A DNA stretch of 64,000 nucleotides from Treponema sp. OMZ 790 (GCF_024181285.1 NZ_CP051201.1:1798001-1862000); one strand, 5' to 3'; positions 52,575 to 61,021 are shown, counted from the stretch's first letter. Numbers and translations are program-made. Notes: generated from the letters alone by a model not told the origin.

Positions 52575-53859
52575 CGGCTCCTCCTTCTTCATTTAAGATT
52601 TGGGAGTCATCGAGAGCAGTTCCGTCAAGGGTAAAGTCGGTACGCTTTCTTCCTGAAACGAAGATTCCGCGGGAATTGGGTTTTATTATATACTCATCGG
52701 GCGGAGTCAAAATAGGCTCATTGCTTTTAAGCCGCTTTATTTTTTTTAGGTTGTTTACTATCTGCCGGATATTTGGATTTTTTTGAGCCTCGTGCAGGGC
52801 TTCTTTTCGGCGGCTGTAAAAGTTCCCCGTATTTTCCAAAAGGCCTATCAAAACGCGGCCGCCTGAAAGACTGCGGCGGTATTCGCGGTAGGTCTTGCCT
52901 ATAAACTCAAAAGGAATATCGTTTATGATAAGCCCCTCCCCCGACTTTTCCGTGATTAGTTCTCTCAACACGTGGCTTAAACCCGTACCGCTTGAAGCCG
53001 AAACCAAGATGCTTCTTTCGTAATCCGTGCTTAAAATAATTTCATCGCAGTGAGCAAGGGAAAGGTGCTGACGGAATTTTGAATCGATGAGTTCGGCTGC
53101 CGTATAAATACGGGAATTAAGACTTCCTATCGTGAGAACTGCAAGCACCGTGCGCGAATCGATTTCCATGGGGGAAGAATTCTGCGAATAGTCTGAAAGA
53201 ATAAGGGCGCGCTCTGCATATTTTACATTTGCGCGGAGCAAGGTAGCCTCATCGGTATAATCTCCGAAAAGGTAGATAAGCCCCTTAAAGCGTTTATCGG
53301 TTTTGATTATATCCATGTTTTCGGGGTTTGCATTGTTTATAAGCACAATATGGTCTATGGGAATGTCTGGGTTTGCCGAAATAATTCCTAAAAGAATCCT
53401 GTCAAAGTTAGGCTTCCAGCCGCAAATTAAAAAATGATTTTTTATCTTTTCCAATCTAATAAGCCCCCTATCCTTTTTTACTTGTCTGTCAAAAAAAACC
53501 GATGCAATTTTTCCGCTCACCCCCGCAAAGGCAACAACCCCGAAAAGAAGAAGGATGATACCTGCCAAGCGACCCAAGAGGGTGGACGGCGTAATGTCTC
53601 CGTAACCGACAGTTGTGATAGTTACAAGAGAATACCAAAAGGCATCGAAAAAATTGTTAATCCTTGAATTGCTGTTTGCTTCCGAAACAAAGATAATTAC
53701 AACCAGCACAAGAAATATAAAAGCAAATCCTGCCAGTATTCTAAATATATCGCTTGCAGGAATATGCTTAATCCACAGCATAAACCTGACAAGTAATGGC
53801 GTTTTTTTTGGCTGAGAAAATTCTATATCGGCTTTTCCCGATTTTTTCTTTGCCTTCAT
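52564..53859 (-). CDS. Two-TM potassium channel with RCK-type domains
   Basis: 431 residues. Two membrane helices flank the selectivity filter TVGYGDITPSTLLG (about residue 86). A Rossmann-like RCK/TrkA-N region follows (LIRLEKIKNHFLICGWKPNF, VLINNANPENMDII, LIYLFGDYTDEATLLRANVK then YAERALILSDY). A second domain fills the C-terminus, ending in a low-complexity segment. It resembles MthK-like or Kch-like K+ channels with the castor/pollux-type variation. Its overlap with the cyclic-nucleotide-binding gene suggests the two act together. Confidence 0.9.
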   Translation of the reverse strand: MKAKKKSGKADIEFSQPKKTPLLVRFMLWIKHIPASDIFRILAGFAFIFLVLVVIIFVSEANSNSRINNFFDAFWYSLVTITTVGYGDITPSTLLGRLAGIILLLFGVVAFAGVSGKIASVFFDRQVKKDRGLIRLEKIKNHFLICGWKPNFDRILLGIISANPDIPIDHIVLINNANPENMDIIKTDKRFKGLIYLFGDYTDEATLLRANVKYAERALILSDYSQNSSPMEIDSRTVLAVLTIGSLNSRIYTAAELIDSKFRQHLSLAHCDEIILSTDYERSILVSASSGTGLSHVLRELITEKSGEGLIINDIPFEFIGKTYREYRRSLSGGRVLIGLLENTGNFYSRRKEALHEAQKNPNIRQIVNNLKKIKRLKSNEPILTPPDEYIIKPNSRGIFVSGRKRTDFTLDGTALDDSQILNEEGGADDR

Positions 53860-53868
53860 TTGGATGAG

Positions 53869-54960
53869 TTACTCAGCAATATAACCTGTCAATAAAAGAA
53901 GAGTGTTTTCAAGGCCTTTCTTGTGGATTCTTTCATAGCCGTGAGAGGCTGCAACACCCGTACCGATTAGGGCATGGCGGTAGTCGTAACCGGCTTTTAA
54001 AGCAGCGGAAGCGTCCGAGCCGTAAAAAGGGTAAATATCTACGGCAAAGTTAAGTTCCATCTCCTTAGCTATTTTGATAAGCTCGCTTGTAAACTCGTAG
54101 TTATAGGGCCCGGAAGAATCCTTTGCACATATTGAAACTGCATATTCATCGGTATCAAGGTCGCTTCCTACAACTCCCATATCTACTGCAAGCATGTCGC
54201 TTATGCCTTCGGGGTGTCCTGCAGAGGCCCCGTGTCCTATCTCTTCATAGTTGGTAAACATAATGTAGGTCTTGCGTTTTAGTTTTAATTCTCCCTTTGC
54301 AACCTGCTCCGCAAGATAGATAAACATTCCGCAGCTTGCCTTGTCGTCCAAGTGGCGACTTTTTAAAAATCCGTTCCCGGCCTTTCGGGCAAGGGATTCG
54401 ATGGCTACAACATCGCCGGCCATTATGCCGAGCTTTTCGACATCTTCACGGGATTTTACGATTTCATCGAGGACGAGTTCCATGTTTGCGTCATCTCTTT
54501 TTAGTTCATTTATTTCGCGGGAAGCGTGGACAGCGGGCTCGGTAAGGCGCATGGTTCCCTCGTATTTTTTCCCTTCTCTTGTGATAACGGTTACGTTGGA
54601 CTGTTCCACATAATTGTACGGAAAGCCTCCGTCAAGAGTGGTGCGTAACCGGCCTGAAGATTTAATGTGACGCACAAAAAGCCCAAGAGTATCGATGTGG
54701 GCTGAAAGTAAAAGAGCCTTATCTCCTTTTTTGCCCGTATTAGGTTCCGCATTTTTATCCAACTCGCAGACAACAGCACCCTTGTTTGTAAGCCAAGGTT
54801 TAAAGCCGAGACCTGAAAGTCTTTTCATAACATAATCGGCGGCTTCGCAGGTATAACCCGTGGGACTGGGTATATTGCAGATAGTAATAATCTCATCCAT
54901 AACCTTGTCGGCAGCATTTGAAATTGAAGTTTTAAGTTCGTTAATCTTATTTTTTTCCAT
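53869..54960 (-). CDS. M42-family metallo-aminopeptidase
   Basis: 363 residues. Zinc-ligand motifs LLLSAHIDTLGLFVRHI, SRHLDDKASCGMFIY, TNYEEIGHGAS, and DMGVVGSD are present, with the terminal HGYERIHKKGLENTLLLL. The catalytic Glu pair is in YEEIG. The PDZ-like insert is present (about 95-185). M42 enzymes form dodecameric tetrahedral shells that trim short peptides. It stops 9 bases before the K+ channel gene on the same strand and could be co-transcribed. Confidence 0.93.
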   Translation of the reverse strand: MEKNKINELKTSISNAADKVMDEIITICNIPSPTGYTCEAADYVMKRLSGLGFKPWLTNKGAVVCELDKNAEPNTGKKGDKALLLSAHIDTLGLFVRHIKSSGRLRTTLDGGFPYNYVEQSNVTVITREGKKYEGTMRLTEPAVHASREINELKRDDANMELVLDEIVKSREDVEKLGIMAGDVVAIESLARKAGNGFLKSRHLDDKASCGMFIYLAEQVAKGELKLKRKTYIMFTNYEEIGHGASAGHPEGISDMLAVDMGVVGSDLDTDEYAVSICAKDSSGPYNYEFTSELIKIAKEMELNFAVDIYPFYGSDASAALKAGYDYRHALIGTGVAASHGYERIHKKGLENTLLLLTGYIAE

Positions 54961-55055
54961 TGATAAAGCTCCTCTATATTTTGTCTTAAGACTTATAGAA
55001 TATTATAGATGGGGCGATATGTCAAGAAGAGGAGAAAAAATTTTATTCGTGCGGA

Positions 55056-55105
55056 GGCTTTAATACCCCGACGCTCTCTGCGTCGTAACAAAGAGTATTA
55101 AAGCC
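55056..55105. repeat. Nested inverted repeat, REP-like element 1
   Basis: Outer perfect 11-base arms GGCTTTAATAC (55056-55066) and GTATTAAAGCC (55095-55105) enclose an inner hairpin CGACGC-TCTCT-GCGTCG (55069-55085). It lies in the 308-base gap between the M42 peptidase and DUF308 genes. It shares a TACCCCGA core with element 2. Confidence 0.75.
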
Positions 55106-55134
55106 GACTGCAACCACCTTATTAGAACAACATA

Positions 55135-55155
55135 CCCCGATGCTTTGCGTCGGGG
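55135..55155. repeat. Hairpin, REP-like element 2
   Basis: CCCCGATGC-TTT-GCGTCGGGG with one G-T pair, flanked by AACAA and TTGTT that extend the stem. It shares TACCCCGA(C/T)GC and GCGTCG with element 1 about 70 bases away. With only CA and TTG around it there is no T tract typical of a terminator. Confidence 0.7.
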
Positions 55156-55165
55156 TTGTTGATTT

Positions 55166-55277
55166 TTAAGTCAATATCTTATTTAAAAAGCTTTTATTCA
55201 TCTTTGCTTCTTCATAAGTGCCGGAAAATATTTTGCCGTCGGCTTCAATAGATCGATAATATAAAAACTCAAGCCCT
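55166..55277 (-). pseudogene. Orphan C-terminal protein fragment
   Basis: An open frame of about 36 codons with no start codon, ending at a TAA. It reads YRSIEADGKIFSGTYEEAKM then NKSFLNKIL and has protein-like composition. It begins just after the end of the DUF308 gene in another frame. Probably the tail of a decayed gene. I do not recognise the family. Confidence 0.3.
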
Positions 55278-55790
55278 TTTCTTCAAAATCAGGAAAAGCC
55301 AAATACTGCTTACTCCGTTTACCAAAAAGCCGAAACCTATCAAACTAGCAAAAAGGCCTGAAATGCTTGCAGGATTAAAAATACCTGAAAGGCCTATTAA
55401 GCAAACGATGCCTGCAAAGATCAGCCAAAGCCACCACAGCCTAACACCGGCGCTTTTTAGGTCGAATGATTTTTTAACTTCAACAGCCCCTAAGCAAATC
55501 AAAAAGAGGCCGAGGACAAGCCCGATAAGACCGAGAACTGCGCTTGGATTTACCAGACAAAAAAGTCCTAATCCTAAAAGGATAATACCCAAAACCAAAA
55601 AGGAATTCATCTTGATCGAAAAAAACTGATAAATTTCGATAAGGCCGTAAACGATTAGTAAAATACCGACAATGGTCACAATAATTCTTGTTATACTGTC
55701 GGGGTTAAAAATACATACAATCCCCAAAACCGTAGACATTACGGCAATAGCCAAAAAGATCATAGAATAAGACAATTTTTTTTCAGACAT
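55269..55790 (-). CDS. DUF308 (HdeD-like) membrane protein
   Basis: 173 residues with six membrane helices arranged as three pairs. Each pair shows a short Asn-Pro turn: CIFNPDSI, CLVNPSAV and GIFNPASI. This is the internal repeat of DUF308/HdeD. The function in this genus is unknown; HdeD relates to acid resistance in E. coli. It ends KKRA. Confidence 0.88.
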   Translation of the reverse strand: MSEKKLSYSMIFLAIAVMSTVLGIVCIFNPDSITRIIVTIVGILLIVYGLIEIYQFFSIKMNSFLVLGIILLGLGLFCLVNPSAVLGLIGLVLGLFLICLGAVEVKKSFDLKSAGVRLWWLWLIFAGIVCLIGLSGIFNPASISGLFASLIGFGFLVNGVSSIWLFLILKKRA

Positions 55791-55876
55791 ATATACTCCA
55801 GATACTTTTAATGATAATATCTTTTTAATTTTTTTTCAAGCGCAATAATACATTAAAATTTCAAACAATGATAATA

Positions 55877-57085
55877 TTAAAATATATATCGAATCAAAAT
55901 ATAACTATAGAGAGAAGCAATAATTATAAAAGAAAGCACGATAGGCAGAGTCTTTACAACCAACGATAAAAATGAAGTTTTATAATGTTCTGTTATGATT
56001 GCCAAACATATATGAGTGGGCGATACCTGCATTGCGATATAGCATATACTCATAAACAAAACAAGTTCTCCAAGACCTGCACCGGGTATGGCCGAAAAAG
56101 CTAAAGGCAGCATCATGGCTATCATGGCCTGACTGCCTGCAACTATTGTTCCCAGAAAAATTATTATTGAAAACACAGCAGTAATAGGAATAGGGAGAAT
56201 TCCAAAAACTTCGGGTAAAGTTTCAATAACATGACTATATTCCAATACCGCTTTAAAAATCATAACAACGATTACTGTAAGAAGCATTTTTGCTTCAAAA
56301 GCTTTAACTGCAAATTTTTTTAATTGGGACAATGTAAATTTATGAATAAACATCATTAAGAATATTGCAGGCAAAACAGCATAAAAAACTTGAATTTTTA
56401 AAACAAGAATTAAGATAGTTGTAAGACCGATAGGCCACAGAGCCTTAAAAAACGAATAGACGGCATCTTTTTTATTTTGTTCGTTCTCTGCGGTCTTATT
56501 CTTGGGTATTTTTTTTACATAAAATACAAAGCCTAGTAAAAAAAGCACAAAAACCATCGGCAGCATACTTATAACAAATGCAGTCATATCTACACCTGTA
56601 AGCTTTAAGGCTAAAAGTATACTTCCATAAGTAGGCATAAACAGTTCCGATATATGTCTATAATAGCTGGTCACAAAAGTTTTTTCATTAGCATTAAGAT
56701 TATCATCCGCGGCGGCATCCACTATCGGAGCGGCAATAAGTACCGCTCCGGGAGAGGGCAGCAACCCTACTATAAAGGGAGCAGCCATAGCATTTACACG
56801 TTTGGAATGAAACATTTGTTCAAGCGATATTTCAGCAAGCATAAGCATTTCCTTGTCTTCCATCATACGCTGTAAGTATGTAATGATATAAAAAGCAAGC
56901 AAAAGATATATTGTTTGAGAATTTAAAGAAGCACTTCTTGCCATTTTTATAAATTCCAAAAAAGGAATTTTATATAAAATCACGGCTAAAATCACAGCAA
57001 TGAGTATCGCTTGATAAAGAGGACGCTTAAAAGTCAAACCCAATACAATAGCCAAAAATATTACCGCCAAATAAATTAATTCCAT
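55877..57085 (-). CDS. DUF401-family integral membrane protein (putative permease)
   Basis: 402 residues with about 10-11 membrane helices. APFIVGLLPSPGAVLIAAPI followed by NEKTFVTSYYRHISELFMPT are the conserved family segments, and IPGAGLGELVLFMSICYIAM is near the end. The family is related to gluconate/citrate-type permeases. It is 8 bases downstream of the C-S lyase gene and shares its promoter. In this context it may carry the substrate or product of that enzyme. Confidence 0.85.
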   Translation of the reverse strand: MELIYLAVIFLAIVLGLTFKRPLYQAILIAVILAVILYKIPFLEFIKMARSASLNSQTIYLLLAFYIITYLQRMMEDKEMLMLAEISLEQMFHSKRVNAMAAPFIVGLLPSPGAVLIAAPIVDAAADDNLNANEKTFVTSYYRHISELFMPTYGSILLALKLTGVDMTAFVISMLPMVFVLFLLGFVFYVKKIPKNKTAENEQNKKDAVYSFFKALWPIGLTTILILVLKIQVFYAVLPAIFLMMFIHKFTLSQLKKFAVKAFEAKMLLTVIVVMIFKAVLEYSHVIETLPEVFGILPIPITAVFSIIIFLGTIVAGSQAMIAMMLPLAFSAIPGAGLGELVLFMSICYIAMQVSPTHICLAIITEHYKTSFLSLVVKTLPIVLSFIIIASLYSYILIRYIF

Positions 57086-57093
57086 ACAGTATC

Positions 57094-58281
57094 CTAGAAT
57101 CCTTTTTTCTTTAATGCACCACCAAGCATTTCCAAATGCTGTTCTAAAATTTTAGTAGGACAAGCTATATTGATTCTTTCGAAGCCGTCTCCTTCAGAGC
57201 CGAAAATATAACCTTCGTCAGTAAAAAATTGCGCTTCATTATGCATAAAATCTTCCAAAGCTTTATTATCCATTCCAAGAGCCCTAAAATCTATCCATTG
57301 AAGATAAGTACCTTCAATGTACCTGCTTTTAAGCATTGGAAAGTTGGAATCAAAATAATTTTTAACCAGCTTTTGATTGGTATCAAGAACAAGCAGAAGC
57401 TCATCAAGCCATTTATCGCACCGGGTATAAGCTATTTCGCAAGCTTTAAGCCCGAGAGCATTCACACTCGAAGACCGCATCTTTTGAAGGGTTTCATAAT
57501 ACTTGGTTCTAAGATTTTCATTTTCTACAATTATATTTGATGTAGCAAGGCCCGCGACATTAAAGGTCTTTGAAGGAGCCGTTGCCGTAATGGTATTTGC
57601 ACCTATCTCTTTTGAAATACTTGCCATAAGAGTATGGTTATAGCCGGGCATTATAAGATCATTCCATATCTCATCGGAAAAAACAATTACATTATTCTCC
57701 AAGGCTATTTCGGCCAGTCTTTTTAATTCTTCTTTTTTCCATACACGGCCGACAGGATTATGAGGAGAACAAAAAATCAAAAGTTTATTTTTCGGCTGCT
57801 TTGCAAGGCTTTCAAATTTATCGTAATCGATTGTGTAATAGTTATCCTTATCACATAAAAGAGGACAATTTACAAGCTCCCGCTCATTCATCTCAATTGC
57901 CATGGAAAAAGGATAATACACAGGGCGCATAACGATTACTCCGTCTCCTTTTTCCGTAAAGGTATTTACGGCAGCAAAAAAAGCATTTACAACGCCGGGT
58001 GTCTGCATGATCATTTCGGGACTTACACTGTAATCATGTTTTCGTTTAAGCCAATTTATTACGGCATTGTCATAATCTGCATACCGCATAGAATAGCCTA
58101 AAATCAGCCTATCCAAATAACTTTTTAAACCTTCAATTATTTCCGGCGGATTTTTAAATTCCATATCCGCAACTGAAAGAGGTATTACTCCTTCAGAAAC
58201 ATTGGGATTCCACTTGTACATAAGCTCCCATTTGGCAGCTCCAATTTTTTTTCGTGATAAAGTATTTACAAAATCATACAT
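57094..58281 (-). CDS. MalY/PatB-family C-S lyase, cystalysin paralogue
   Basis: 395 residues. Fold-type I PLP enzyme with PLP lysine in APSKTFNVAGL and the substrate-pocket segments IPLSVADMEFKNPPEIIEGL, FCSPHNPVGRVWKKEELKRL, and EGTYLQWIDFRALGMDNKAL. These are close to T. denticola cystalysin (HlyA), with near-identical stretches, but many positions differ, so this is a paralogue. Such enzymes cleave cysteine, cystine or cystathionine to pyruvate, ammonia and a thiol or H2S. AGGAG precedes the ATG. First gene of its operon, divergent from the membrane pair and dipeptidase. Confidence 0.9.
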   Translation of the reverse strand: MYDFVNTLSRKKIGAAKWELMYKWNPNVSEGVIPLSVADMEFKNPPEIIEGLKSYLDRLILGYSMRYADYDNAVINWLKRKHDYSVSPEMIMQTPGVVNAFFAAVNTFTEKGDGVIVMRPVYYPFSMAIEMNERELVNCPLLCDKDNYYTIDYDKFESLAKQPKNKLLIFCSPHNPVGRVWKKEELKRLAEIALENNVIVFSDEIWNDLIMPGYNHTLMASISKEIGANTITATAPSKTFNVAGLATSNIIVENENLRTKYYETLQKMRSSSVNALGLKACEIAYTRCDKWLDELLLVLDTNQKLVKNYFDSNFPMLKSRYIEGTYLQWIDFRALGMDNKALEDFMHNEAQFFTDEGYIFGSEGDGFERINIACPTKILEQHLEMLGGALKKKGF

Positions 58282-58294
58282 AATTCATCTCCTA

Positions 58295-58304
58295 ATAGTT
58301 AAGG
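58295..58304 (-). promoter_or_regulatory. Operator-like site in the C-S lyase leader
   Basis: Read on the minus strand it is CCTTAACTAT, about 11 bases downstream of the -10 box of the C-S lyase promoter and just before AGGAG. The same 10 bases form the right half of the palindrome at the divergent promoter. Confidence 0.55.
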
Positions 58305-58315
58305 GTCTAATCAAT

Positions 58316-58344
58316 AGTATACAGTAAATAATTTATTTTTACAA
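58316..58344 (-). promoter_or_regulatory. Promoter of the C-S lyase / DUF401 operon
   Basis: On the minus strand TTGTAA (58344-58339), 17 bases, TATACT (58321-58316), giving a leader of about 28 bases with AGGAG. Confidence 0.7.
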
Positions 58345-58383
58345 GAATAATTTTAAAAAACTTTACAATTATTTTATTTTTCC

Positions 58384-58413
58384 TTGACAAATCTTGAAAG
58401 CTGATGTTATAAT
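58384..58413 (+). promoter_or_regulatory. Promoter of the DUF5058-pair / dipeptidase operon
   Basis: TTGACA (58384-58389), 18 bases, TATAAT (58408-58413), both perfect. The predicted leader is about 116 bases long, unusual in this window. Confidence 0.85.
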
Positions 58414-58420
58414 GATGCAT

Positions 58421-58441
58421 ATAGTTAACAACCTTAACTAT
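58421..58441. promoter_or_regulatory. Palindromic operator at the DUF5058-pair promoter
   Basis: Perfect 8-base arms ATAGTTAA and TTAACTAT around CAACC, starting 8 bases after the -10 box. This is where a repressor would block transcription start. Confidence 0.65.
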
Positions 58442-58536
58442 TTATATCTTTATGTGTCGCTGAACTTTATAAAATTCTAATATACCTTTTCGTTTTACTG
58501 CCCAAAAATTTTGTAGAGTCAGACTAGGAGGTTTTT

Positions 58537-59250
58537 ATGGATACAATTACGATTGTAAACGGAACTGTGTGGGTTTTTGCTATCATATTGACATCTTTCG
58601 TCATAATTCAAGCAGCTATATTTTTAAAAAAAGCATTAAGCTTTAATAAAAAACATCAGCTGCTCACGAATGAAGAGGTAAAGATATCGATAAGAACCGG
58701 AATTTTTTCGATTATCGGACCCGGTTTTTCTGTAATGATAGCAACATTGACAATTATGGCCATGCTGGGATCAGGAGCAGCATTTATGCGCATTGGAGTT
58801 ATCGGCTCTGCAAGTTATGAATTAATGTTAGCCGGAATTGCAGCAGATGTTTTGGGCATTGAACTTACAAGCGCTAATATAACGACCGGTGTTTTCATTT
58901 TAGTTCTCTATGCAATGATTCTCGGAAGTGCACCTTATTTTATCAACTGTTTTTTCAGCCTAAAACCAATGGAACGCTCTTTGATAAAAAATAAAAGTAT
59001 TGAAGGAAGTTTTGCAAAAATAGTCGGTTTTATCGCATCGATAGCGCTTATAGGTTATTTTGCTATCGATAACGCACGCAAAGGAAAAGTTGAGGCCATT
59101 GTAATGTTTATAACAGGCGGCGTAACCATCTTGCTTTCAATGTATGCAGAAAAATCAAAGAAAAAATGGATTTATGAATGGATGTTGGCAATTGCTTTAG
59201 TTGCAGGACTCGGCAGTTCTATTATTTTAACAGAATTTATTTTTAAATAG
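58537..59250 (+). CDS. DUF5058-family membrane protein (transporter subunit 1)
   Basis: 237 residues, about six membrane helices. The segment IRTGIFSIIGPGFSVMIATL followed by GAAFMRIGVIGSASYELMLA resembles the DUF5058 family. AGGAGG precedes the ATG. It is 10 bases upstream of a second membrane protein of similar size; such pairs with a peptidase gene recur in other anaerobes as far as I recall. Likely one half of a two-part transporter. Confidence 0.78.
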   Translation: MDTITIVNGTVWVFAIILTSFVIIQAAIFLKKALSFNKKHQLLTNEEVKISIRTGIFSIIGPGFSVMIATLTIMAMLGSGAAFMRIGVIGSASYELMLAGIAADVLGIELTSANITTGVFILVLYAMILGSAPYFINCFFSLKPMERSLIKNKSIEGSFAKIVGFIASIALIGYFAIDNARKGKVEAIVMFITGGVTILLSMYAEKSKKKWIYEWMLAIALVAGLGSSIILTEFIFK

Positions 59251-59260
59251 GAGAAGCTTT

Positions 59261-59959
59261 ATGGAAAACACTAATGATTTAATGGTTACTGATTACGAAA
59301 ACAAATTTATCACCGATATTCACAGATGGGGAAGGATTTCAATGCTGATAGCACTTATACTTTCATTTTTGCCCATAGGATATATGTATTTTATAAAAGG
59401 CTGGACTGAAAGTGCCTCAGCTTTTGCAAGTGTAACTATTGCCATATCATCATTCGGTATAGGAATGTGGTTGACTGAACCTATGAGTTATTTTCCGGTA
59501 CTTGGCAGTGCAGGAACTTACATGGGCTACTTTGCAGGAAATGTTTCAAACATGAGGGTACCGGTAGCTCTTTCAATTCAAAATGCACTTAAAACAGATG
59601 TAACTGAACCTCGCGGTAATATAGCAACTATCATTGCAGTTGCAGCTTCCGTATTTGTAAATCTGTGTATTTTGCTGATTGTAGTTATTATAGGACAAAA
59701 TCTTCTCGCTATTTTTCCGCAAGTAGTGCTTAAATCTTTTAAATATGTTTTACCTTCTTTATTTGGGTCGGTAATTGTAATGCGGTTTAGAGGACAACCA
59801 AAAAGAGCCGTCAAATATTTTATTCCAACAGTTATTACATACTATCTGGTAAGATTGATACCCGGAATAGGAACTTTTAAATTAGCAATAGTTATCGCCG
59901 GAACTATCATATACGGCTACATATTTCACAAAATTGAGAAAAATAAAAAGGCGGAGTAA
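59261..59959 (+). CDS. Membrane protein (transporter subunit 2)
   Basis: 232 residues, about six membrane helices. A cytoplasmic N-terminus (ENKFITDIHRWGRISMLIAL) leads to a conserved-looking core LTEPMSYFPVLGSAGTYMGY and FAGNVSNMRVPVALSIQNAL, a long polar loop with Tyr, Asn and Arg residues that could form a substrate site. AGGAG precedes the ATG, and its stop directly abuts the dipeptidase ATG. No firm family name. Confidence 0.75.
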   Translation: MENTNDLMVTDYENKFITDIHRWGRISMLIALILSFLPIGYMYFIKGWTESASAFASVTIAISSFGIGMWLTEPMSYFPVLGSAGTYMGYFAGNVSNMRVPVALSIQNALKTDVTEPRGNIATIIAVAASVFVNLCILLIVVIIGQNLLAIFPQVVLKSFKYVLPSLFGSVIVMRFRGQPKRAVKYFIPTVITYYLVRLIPGIGTFKLAIVIAGTIIYGYIFHKIEKNKKAE

Positions 59960-60937
59960 ATGAACTATATCGATCTGCATTGTGACACTCTTATGATGAC
60001 ATGGAAAGAAGAAGAAGGAGAAACAGTTGTTTCCAATAAATCTTTTTCCGTAGATTTTGAAAGGTTAAAAAAATCAGGAGCATTTGCACAGTTTTTTGCT
60101 ATTTTTATGTTAACCGAATCTATATTTGATTTTTTAAAAAGACCCGTAATTTCAGATGATGAATACATTGAAAGTTTACTGTCTCAGATAAAAAGAGGTA
60201 TAGAAAAAGTTGATTATGTAAAAATATGTACATCTTATAATGAATTTTTAAAAAATAAAAGTCAAAACATAATATCTGCATTTTTAACCCTTGAAGACGG
60301 AAGAGCCGTAAACGGTGATTTAAAACGCCTTGATCATTTCTATGAAAAAGGTATTAGACTAATAACCTTAACATGGAATGACGAGAACTGCATAGGATTT
60401 CCCAATTCAAAAGATCCCGAAATCATGAATCGCGGTTTAAAACCCTTTGGAATTGATCTCATAGGGCGTATGAACGAATTGGGAGTCATAATTGATGTAA
60501 GTCATCTTTCTGATGGAGGTTTTTATGATGTAGCCAAACACTCAAAAAAACCTTTCACCGCATCCCATTCAAATTCGCGCATGTTAAGCCCCCATACAAG
60601 AAACATGACCGACGATATGATAAAGGTGTTGGCGAATAAGGGCGGAATCATGGGTCTCAATTTAGGACCGGAATTTTTAAATGAAGATATAACCTGTAAG
60701 GACAGTACAGTAAGCTTAATGGTTAAACATCTAAACCATCAAAAAAATGTAGGCGGAGTAGAAGTTCTCGCACTTGGTTCAGACTTTGACGGAGTTTTCG
60801 GCAATCTGGAAATAAACAGTTGCGATAAGTATTATCTTCTTTTTGATGCTCTAAAAAAAGACGGATGGACGGAAGATGAAATCGAAAAAATGGCATATAA
60901 AAATGCTGAAAGATTTTTAAAAGATGTTCTTAAATAG
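59960..60937 (+). CDS. M19-family membrane-dipeptidase-like enzyme
   Basis: 325 residues. All metal-site motifs of renal dipeptidase are visible: DLHCDTL (His, Asp), LEDGRAV (bridging Glu), IDVSHLSD (His), SHSNSR (His) and LGSDFDG (Asp). The enzymes cleave a wide range of dipeptides, including cysteinylglycine in mammals. No signal peptide is seen, so it acts in the cytoplasm on imported peptides. ATG directly follows the preceding stop codon. Confidence 0.93.
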   Translation: MNYIDLHCDTLMMTWKEEEGETVVSNKSFSVDFERLKKSGAFAQFFAIFMLTESIFDFLKRPVISDDEYIESLLSQIKRGIEKVDYVKICTSYNEFLKNKSQNIISAFLTLEDGRAVNGDLKRLDHFYEKGIRLITLTWNDENCIGFPNSKDPEIMNRGLKPFGIDLIGRMNELGVIIDVSHLSDGGFYDVAKHSKKPFTASHSNSRMLSPHTRNMTDDMIKVLANKGGIMGLNLGPEFLNEDITCKDSTVSLMVKHLNHQKNVGGVEVLALGSDFDGVFGNLEINSCDKYYLLFDALKKDGWTEDEIEKMAYKNAERFLKDVLK

Positions 60938-60969
60938 AGCTATACATTAAATTCATTTAAAAAAATTAA

Positions 60970-61003
60970 AAGCGTCCGTTTATTTTAAACGGACGCTTCT
61001 TTA
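60970..61003 (+). terminator. Terminator after the dipeptidase gene
   Basis: Arms AAGCGTCCGTTTA and TAAACGGACGCTT with a loop TTT, followed by CTTTATT. The A-rich left flank may also serve the convergent glycogen phosphorylase gene. Confidence 0.88.
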
Positions 61004-61021
61004 TTAAAAACATTTTATATT

